A DNA stretch of 46,269 bases from Lentisphaerae bacterium ADurb.Bin242 (lineage in GTDB: Bacteria > Verrucomicrobiota > Lentisphaeria > Victivallales > UBA1829), in NCBI GenBank assembly GCA_002069785.1, contig MWCA01000043.1, forward strand, positions 1-46,269, in the 5' to 3' direction. A model generated the notes under the pieces. That model saw only the letters and a program-made list of their open reading frames with translations, searched no databases and was not told the origin of the DNA. Each line of letters starts with the position of its first letter. Within the stretch, counting starts at the first letter, position 1. Made by a program: the position numbers and the translations under genes. This document shows, one piece after another, positions 42,789 through 46,269 of this stretch.

Positions 42789-43862
42789 TTACAGTTCGAT
42801 CCGGCGAATGCGGAGGTCCTGAAGAACGGTGCTCCCTTTTCCGCCTCCGCAGCAGTAGGCAAGCAGCAGAGCGTTGTCGTCAGTGAAAAGCATTGCGATA
42901 TAATATCCGTGGTCCGGCTCGGATTCGAGCATCCGGTGGGCGTGCCAGGTCTTGCCGTCGTCCGTGCTGCGCGCCATGACCAGTGGCGTGCGCCTCCAGC
43001 TTCCTTCCTGCGGCGTAATGTTCCAGCGCGGATCGATGTCCGCCCAGACCGCAAACAGTTCACGGGTCTCCGGATGGGCTTTCATGGAGAGCGGAGAAGA
43101 CATGGAGGGGAACTGGTGTGCGCGGAAAGGCGTCCCCCACGTGTCTCCGGAGTCTTCGGAAAAACTGCCGTGCTGGGCGCCGTCCGAGGTCCGGAACCAC
43201 GAGAACAGCCGTCCGTCCGAGAGTTCGATTACGCCGGGTTCCTGGTAGCCGGTCGAGATTTTATGGGACAGCGGCAGCACGAAATCCTTGGATTCCCGCC
43301 AGTTCTGCCCTCCGTCGTCCGATAGATAATAGACTGCGATGGAACGGGAATCGATTTCGAATTTCTCCCCGTTCGGATTCCGGAAACGGTGAAAGGAGAC
43401 CGGCACGGCAAGACGTCCGTTTTTGAGCTGAATCAGGCGATCGTTGTTGACTACCAGATAGGAAGGCGGGAGCTTCGTAATGTCGATGGCGGGAGACCAT
43501 GATTGGGCTTCATCGGAGGAAAAATGAATCCACGGGCGGCAGTCGACGCCTCCGCCTTCGCCTTCGAACGCGCTTTTCCGCAGATGGAGCAGGGCGATCC
43601 GCCCGTCCTGAAGCCGGAGCAGGGAAACGCTCATGACGTTGAGAGAATCATTCTGAAGCAGAATCGTATCTTCGGAACTCCATGTACGTCCGTTGTCCGC
43701 GGAGAATTTTGCCGCGAGGTCCGCTGTGGCATGATCGTGCCAGGAATCGCCCCGATAGCGGGTATAAACGAACAGAATGCGTCCATCGTTCAAACGGACA
43801 AAACTGCCTTCGGAATTGCGCGGATTTCCATCGTGATGCGACAGATTGAAAATCGAATCCAT
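42789..43862 (-). CDS. Sialidase-like (BNR/Asp-box) six-bladed propeller protein
   Basis: A 357-aa protein with five Asp-box motifs of type S-x-D-x-G-x-T-W: SADNGRTW, SSDEAQSW, SDDGGQNW, SEDSGDTW and STDDGKTW. The early FVRLNDGRILFVYTRYRG and the later GYQEPGVIEL block resemble the exo-sialidase/neuraminidase superfamily. No signal peptide, so it is probably cytoplasmic. Many family members act on sugars other than sialic acid, and the catalytic Arg triad cannot be confirmed by eye. ATG 43862 follows AAAGGAGG. Monocistronic with its own promoter. Confidence 0.85.
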   Translation of the reverse strand: MDSIFNLSHHDGNPRNSEGSFVRLNDGRILFVYTRYRGDSWHDHATADLAAKFSADNGRTWSSEDTILLQNDSLNVMSVSLLRLQDGRIALLHLRKSAFEGEGGGVDCRPWIHFSSDEAQSWSPAIDITKLPPSYLVVNNDRLIQLKNGRLAVPVSFHRFRNPNGEKFEIDSRSIAVYYLSDDGGQNWRESKDFVLPLSHKISTGYQEPGVIELSDGRLFSWFRTSDGAQHGSFSEDSGDTWGTPFRAHQFPSMSSPLSMKAHPETRELFAVWADIDPRWNITPQEGSWRRTPLVMARSTDDGKTWHAHRMLESEPDHGYYIAMLFTDDNALLLAYCCGGGKGSTVLQDLRIRRIEL

Positions 43863-43909
43863 CGGATGCCTCCTTTGAAAAAATACTGAATAAGTGTATT
43901 ATGTCCAAC

Positions 43910-43937
43910 ATTATAATCTTAAAATAGGAAAAGTCAA
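43910..43937 (-). promoter_or_regulatory. Promoter of the sialidase-like gene
   Basis: On the minus strand TTGACT (43937-43932) and TATAAT (43915-43910) with a 16-base spacer. Transcription would start near 43903, about 40 bases before the ATG. Confidence 0.75.
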
Positions 43938-44149
43938 ATGCGGAAATGAAAAAAAGCCGCATTTCAGAAAACTTCTTCCGAAACAAGGTAATTTCCGTCA
44001 CAAAGCCCCATGACCGGGACGCGTGAGAAATCCCGAAACTGTGAGCTCGATATCTCACGCAGGAGACACTGTTTTCAAAAACAGTATCCGTTCAGTTATT
44101 TTGTTGGAAAACTTTACTGCATGGGATTGACATTTTTGTTTTGTGAAAT
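43938..44149. other. Non-coding gap with palindromes between the sialidase gene and the cysK remnant
   Basis: No gene found. It contains GCGTGAGA (44021-44028) pairing with TCTCACGC (44053-44060), and ACTGTTTT (44068-44075) pairing with AAAACAGT (44078-44085). TTGACA at 44127-44132 could be a -35 element but has no good -10. On the minus strand the second hairpin resembles a tRNA-Ser(UGA) anticodon arm, yet no other tRNA arms fit. Confidence 0.4.
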
Positions 44150-44524
44150 ATGCTGAAGGAATTCAATCCCGCGGTGAAGTGCTATATTGTCGAACCGGAA
44201 ACCTGCGCTGTATACGCGGGCCGGGAAATAACCAATGCCAACCATAAAATTCAAGGCGGCGGCTATTCAATGCCCGAACTCAAATTCATTTCCCGGGACA
44301 GAATCGACGGTTTTGTGAAGATCAGCAATGATGAGGCGATCCTGACCGCCCGGCGTCTGGCGCGGGAAGAAGGCATCTTCGCTGGCTTTTCTTCCGGAGC
44401 GAATGTCTGTGCGGCAATGAAACTGTTGCAGGATGAGTGCAAGGGAAAAACGATTGTCGTCCTCTGCTGCGATTCCGGGCTGAAATATCTGAGCACTGAT
44501 TTATGGGAAGAGATGACATCATGA
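44150..44524 (+). pseudogene. cysK: 5'-truncated cysteine synthase remnant
   Basis: The 124-codon open frame matches only the C-terminal part of cysteine synthase, normally about 310 aa: KEFNPAVKCYIVEPE, KIQGGGYSMPEL, EAILTARRLAREEGIFAGFSSGANV, then the PLP-phosphate-adjacent VLCCDSGLKYLSTDLW. The PLP lysine and most of the N-terminal domain are missing, and an in-frame TGA stands just before the ATG. It cannot make active enzyme alone. The truncation point lies in the AT-rich gap upstream, probably from a deletion or rearrangement near the insertion sequences. Confidence 0.8.
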
Positions 44525-44690
44525 ACCCCGCACTCCTGTTGGGCGGGATGATCCGGGAATCCGGGCGGAGCCGCCGCACCGCGGCAATCGGGCTCAAGCA
44601 ACGCAAATAGTGCCACAATTCCCCCCGGTCCTCCGGATTTCCGCTGACATATTGCGTGCTTTCTCCGTAATGCGTCAGATGGTGTGTTTA
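44525..44690. other. Short gap between cysK remnant and IS110 right end
   Basis: About 165 bases. A 29-codon open frame (44521-44610) starts in an ATGA overlap with the cysK stop and could be the start of a lost downstream gene, but it is too short to identify. Nothing else is visible. The IS boundary may lie within this stretch. Confidence 0.4.
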
Positions 44691-44707
44691 AAGTCAAGGG
44701 GGAATTT

Positions 44708-45778
44708 TCATTTTTCCCGAAAATTTTGCTGAAAGGGGCGATTTTCAATGACCATAGAGCGAAGGATCAAAAGAATTTTCCGCATACAAGCACACTGAGC
44801 CGTCATAGGTTTTTTCCCTTTTGCAACGAGTCTGTCGTGAAATGTCTTCAGTTCGGGGAGTCGGTTGACGGCGGTCATAGCCGCCAGATAGAGGTATTTG
44901 CGGACAAGGGGAGAGCCCTGTTTGCTCAACTTCGATTTCCGAATGCTGGAACCGGAATGACAAAGGAGAGGATTCATCCCCGCCATGGCGGCCAGTTTAT
45001 TTCTGGTGGAATAGTCTTTGAAGGACCCCAGTTCAGCGACCAGAGTGGCAGCGGAAATAACGCCAATTCCGGGCATGGAATCCATAATCTCCACTTCCCG
45101 GCGTAATTCTTCGTGTTCTCGTATGAATTTTTTGATCTGTCTTTCGAGGTCGTCAATTTTCTTCTCGTAATGCTTCAAGGTAGCTGTGTTCATCCGTTTA
45201 AGCATTGGCTCGCTGATCGTTCCCTGGAGGTTTCGCAGCGCAGTGGTCTGGACGGTATAAAAGTCACGGAAACGGCAAAGTTCACACAGTGCGGCATAAA
45301 TTTTCCGGGAAATGATTTTGAATTCAGGAGTCCGTTCACTTCCATATCGGGCAATCGCCTTTGCATCGAGCTGATCCGTTTTGTTTTTCAGGTTGAGGCT
45401 GGTTCGGAAGGATGCGATTAACGCCGCATTCACAATGACCGGACGCAGGGAAGGCCTTGATTCGAGGAAAAATCCCTCCAGATTGCGGGAATAAGGTCCG
45501 GTGGACTCCATAAGGACACGGGGTTCCAGAGAAAAGGGAAGCTCTGTTTTCTCCTCCAACGCGAACTTTGAACGGTATGCGTTCTCAAAGGAAATCGATT
45601 GGGAATCCAAATAACGGAGGAATTTAGAAACGCCTATTTTTGAATTCTCAAAAGTCTGGGTAGAGAGGCCTTCGACATTTTTCTTTTCATGGAATCCATC
45701 CACAGGTGGAAAATCCGTGCATGCGACAAATTCTTTTTTCGAGACATCCAGCCCAATCCAAATCGTTTTCAGACCCAT
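44708..45778 (-). CDS. IS110-family transposase (DEDD/serine recombinase)
   Basis: A 356-aa protein. The N-terminal RuvC-like DEDD domain is intact: IGLDVSKKEF (first Asp), LMESTGPYS (Glu) and NKTDQLDAKAIARYG (two Asp). The C-terminal domain has DSMPGIGVISAATLVAELG, AAMAGMNP and the conserved Ser region CHSGSSIRKSKLSKQGSPLVR. ATG 45778 follows AAGGAG and begins at the family's conserved N-terminus; an upstream frame extension runs through the structured leader. All catalytic motifs seem present, so the element may be active. Confidence 0.93.
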   Translation of the reverse strand: MGLKTIWIGLDVSKKEFVACTDFPPVDGFHEKKNVEGLSTQTFENSKIGVSKFLRYLDSQSISFENAYRSKFALEEKTELPFSLEPRVLMESTGPYSRNLEGFFLESRPSLRPVIVNAALIASFRTSLNLKNKTDQLDAKAIARYGSERTPEFKIISRKIYAALCELCRFRDFYTVQTTALRNLQGTISEPMLKRMNTATLKHYEKKIDDLERQIKKFIREHEELRREVEIMDSMPGIGVISAATLVAELGSFKDYSTRNKLAAMAGMNPLLCHSGSSIRKSKLSKQGSPLVRKYLYLAAMTAVNRLPELKTFHDRLVAKGKKPMTAQCACMRKILLILRSMVIENRPFQQNFREK

Positions 45779-45794
45779 TTTTTCTCCTTCCTTG

Positions 45795-45969
45795 AATGTT
45801 TTCAGTTGCCGTGCTACTGTAAAAACGAGCCCATCCCGTCCAACTTGCCGAATGCGGACCTTATGTCCAAGATGGTATGTACGACGCCTGGAGCTCGGTA
45901 GCGGAAGAACCGCACTTTCTGACGCACGGGGCAAATCCCCAAGTGAAATTTACGTGCCGGTTCTTCCGC
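45795..45969 (-). ncRNA. Candidate IS110 bridge RNA region
   Basis: Upstream of the transposase on the minus strand lies a 12-bp perfect stem, GCGGAAGAACCG (45969-45958) with CGGTTCTTCCGC (45912-45901), capped by an inner GGGG/CCCC hairpin. A second stem CGAGC (45897-45893) with GCTCG (45830-45826) encloses a 62-base region with GGAC/GTCC and CCG/CGG hairpins, followed by GTTTTTAC. Position, orientation and two-part architecture match the bridge RNAs encoded in the left end of IS110 elements. The target and donor loops are not assigned. Confidence 0.55.
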
Positions 45970-45985
45970 GATTTCTTTCGTTAGG

Positions 45986-46014
45986 TTGTGTCGTCAATAG
46001 AAGCGTGCTATATT
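45986..46014 (+). promoter_or_regulatory. Putative promoter of the IS5-type transposase
   Basis: TTGTGT (45986-45991) and TATATT (46009-46014) with a 17-base spacer, inside the element's left end. The -35 is poor. Confidence 0.4.
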
Positions 46015-46044
46015 ATACAGACGTCAGAATGGAGGTATCTGAAG

Positions 46045-46269
46045 ATGACGAATGCATACGAGCGACATGATATTTCGGATGAATCCTGGACAAAAATGGA
46101 ACTTTTGTTGCCGGGGCGCAAGGGAACTTGGGGTGGAAATGCCCGTGATAATCGGCAATTTATCAATGCGGTATTCTGGATTTTACGGACTGGGGCGCCC
46201 TGGCGGGACTTACCTCCGAGTTATGGTGATTGGAAAAATACGCATCGGCGCTTTTGTCGTTGGCGCGAT
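46045..46269 (+). CDS. IS5-family transposase, N-terminal part
   Basis: Seventy-five codons, open to the window edge. The sequence DISDESWTKMELLLPG, then NRQFINAVFWILRTGAPWRDLP and WKNTHRRFCRW is the N-terminal domain of IS5/IS427-type transposases (often the first of two overlapping frames joined by frameshift). ATG 46045 has GGAGG upstream. The DDE catalytic domain would lie outside the window. Confidence 0.92.
   Translation, partial: MTNAYERHDISDESWTKMELLLPGRKGTWGGNARDNRQFINAVFWILRTGAPWRDLPPSYGDWKNTHRRFCRWRD

Larger units (their letters stand above)
44691..45983 (-). mobile_element. IS110-family insertion sequence, approximate limits
   Basis: One transposase gene with a structured leader of about 200 bases upstream of its start and a short tail, no terminal inverted repeats: the IS110 layout. 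On the minus strand the tail contains TTGACT (44697-44692); in studied IS110 elements a -35 box in the right end joins a -10 in the left end in the circular intermediate. The exact ends are not determinable here; the high-coordinate limit is set by the start of the IS5-like element. Confidence 0.6.
45984..46269 (+). mobile_element. IS5-family insertion sequence, left part only
   Basis: Starts around GGTTGTGTCGTC (45984-45995), a left end resembling those of IS5/IS427-type elements. The element runs off the window, so the right end and inverted repeat cannot be checked; the left limit is approximate. Confidence 0.5.

Noticed and set aside
44021..44085. Possible tRNA-Ser(UGA) on the minus strand
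   Set aside because: Only an anticodon-arm-like hairpin with a seven-base loop fits; no acceptor stem, D arm or proper T arm could be found around it.
1..46269. CRISPR array
   Set aside because: I saw no series of regularly spaced identical repeats anywhere in the window.

Overview
The window reads as a chromosomal segment of an anaerobic, carbohydrate-degrading Gram-negative bacterium of the PVC superphylum, most likely Lentisphaerota (Victivallis-like). The assignment is inference. It rests on two orphan prepilin-like proteins (FTLIELLIV signal, DG[HW]-type C-terminus) sitting inside sugar-utilisation gene sets, lipoproteins and secreted beta-helix and PQQ proteins, and a hybrid-cluster-protein operon typical of anaerobes. 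Base composition is moderately GC-rich and drops in promoters and at the right-hand edge.

Layout. (1) 1-2526, minus: the 5' part of a large CHASE/PAS sensor kinase that runs off the left edge. (2) 3016-6015, plus: TetR regulator, ferredoxin-like protein and hybrid cluster protein (hcp), behind a near-consensus promoter followed by a palindromic operator and closed by an intrinsic terminator. (3) 12519-6228, minus: GntR regulator with a LacI-type sensor, pseudopilin, 1111-aa beta-helix protein and M14 zinc carboxypeptidase, closed by its own terminator. (4) 12794-22216, plus: a lone TIM-barrel sugar isomerase, then LacI regulator, phosphoesterase/PQQ-propeller fusion, second pseudopilin, Gfo/Idh/MocA oxidoreductase and a GH71/99-like secreted protein with a lectin-like tail. 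(5) 22530-36425, plus: one tightly overlapping 15-gene operon started by a MarR regulator. (6) 36489-42564, plus: an FMN-riboswitch-controlled operon ribBA-ribH-nusB-ftsY-ribD-ribE plus an unknown protein. (7) 42789-43862, minus: a sialidase-like protein with its own promoter. (8) 43938-46269: a decayed edge with a 5'-truncated cysK remnant, an intact-looking IS110-family element with a candidate bridge RNA, and the start of an IS5-family element.

The most interesting unit is region 5. Nearly every gene overlaps the next by 4 bp, and I see only one promoter, whose -35 box lies inside a perfect 8-bp inverted repeat expected to bind MarR. It combines a UbiA-type prenyltransferase, a radical SAM enzyme, a diacylglycerol/sphingoid-base-type lipid kinase, a ThiL/PurM-fold protein, an alpha-oxoamine synthase (the serine palmitoyltransferase/BioF/Kbl family) and an extended SDR reductase. 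These are interleaved with an LRV-repeat lipoprotein, a second lipoprotein, a secreted protein and several unrecognised membrane proteins. The combination of oxoamine synthase, SDR and lipid kinase recalls bacterial sphingolipid loci, but a UbiA enzyme and a radical SAM enzyme are not part of the sphingolipid pathways I know. I propose an undescribed MarR-controlled membrane-lipid or lipid-like metabolite pathway; the product cannot be deduced from sequence alone.

Two RNA signals also stand out: the FMN riboswitch, which places nusB and ftsY under a riboflavin control element, and the highly structured leader of the IS110 transposase.
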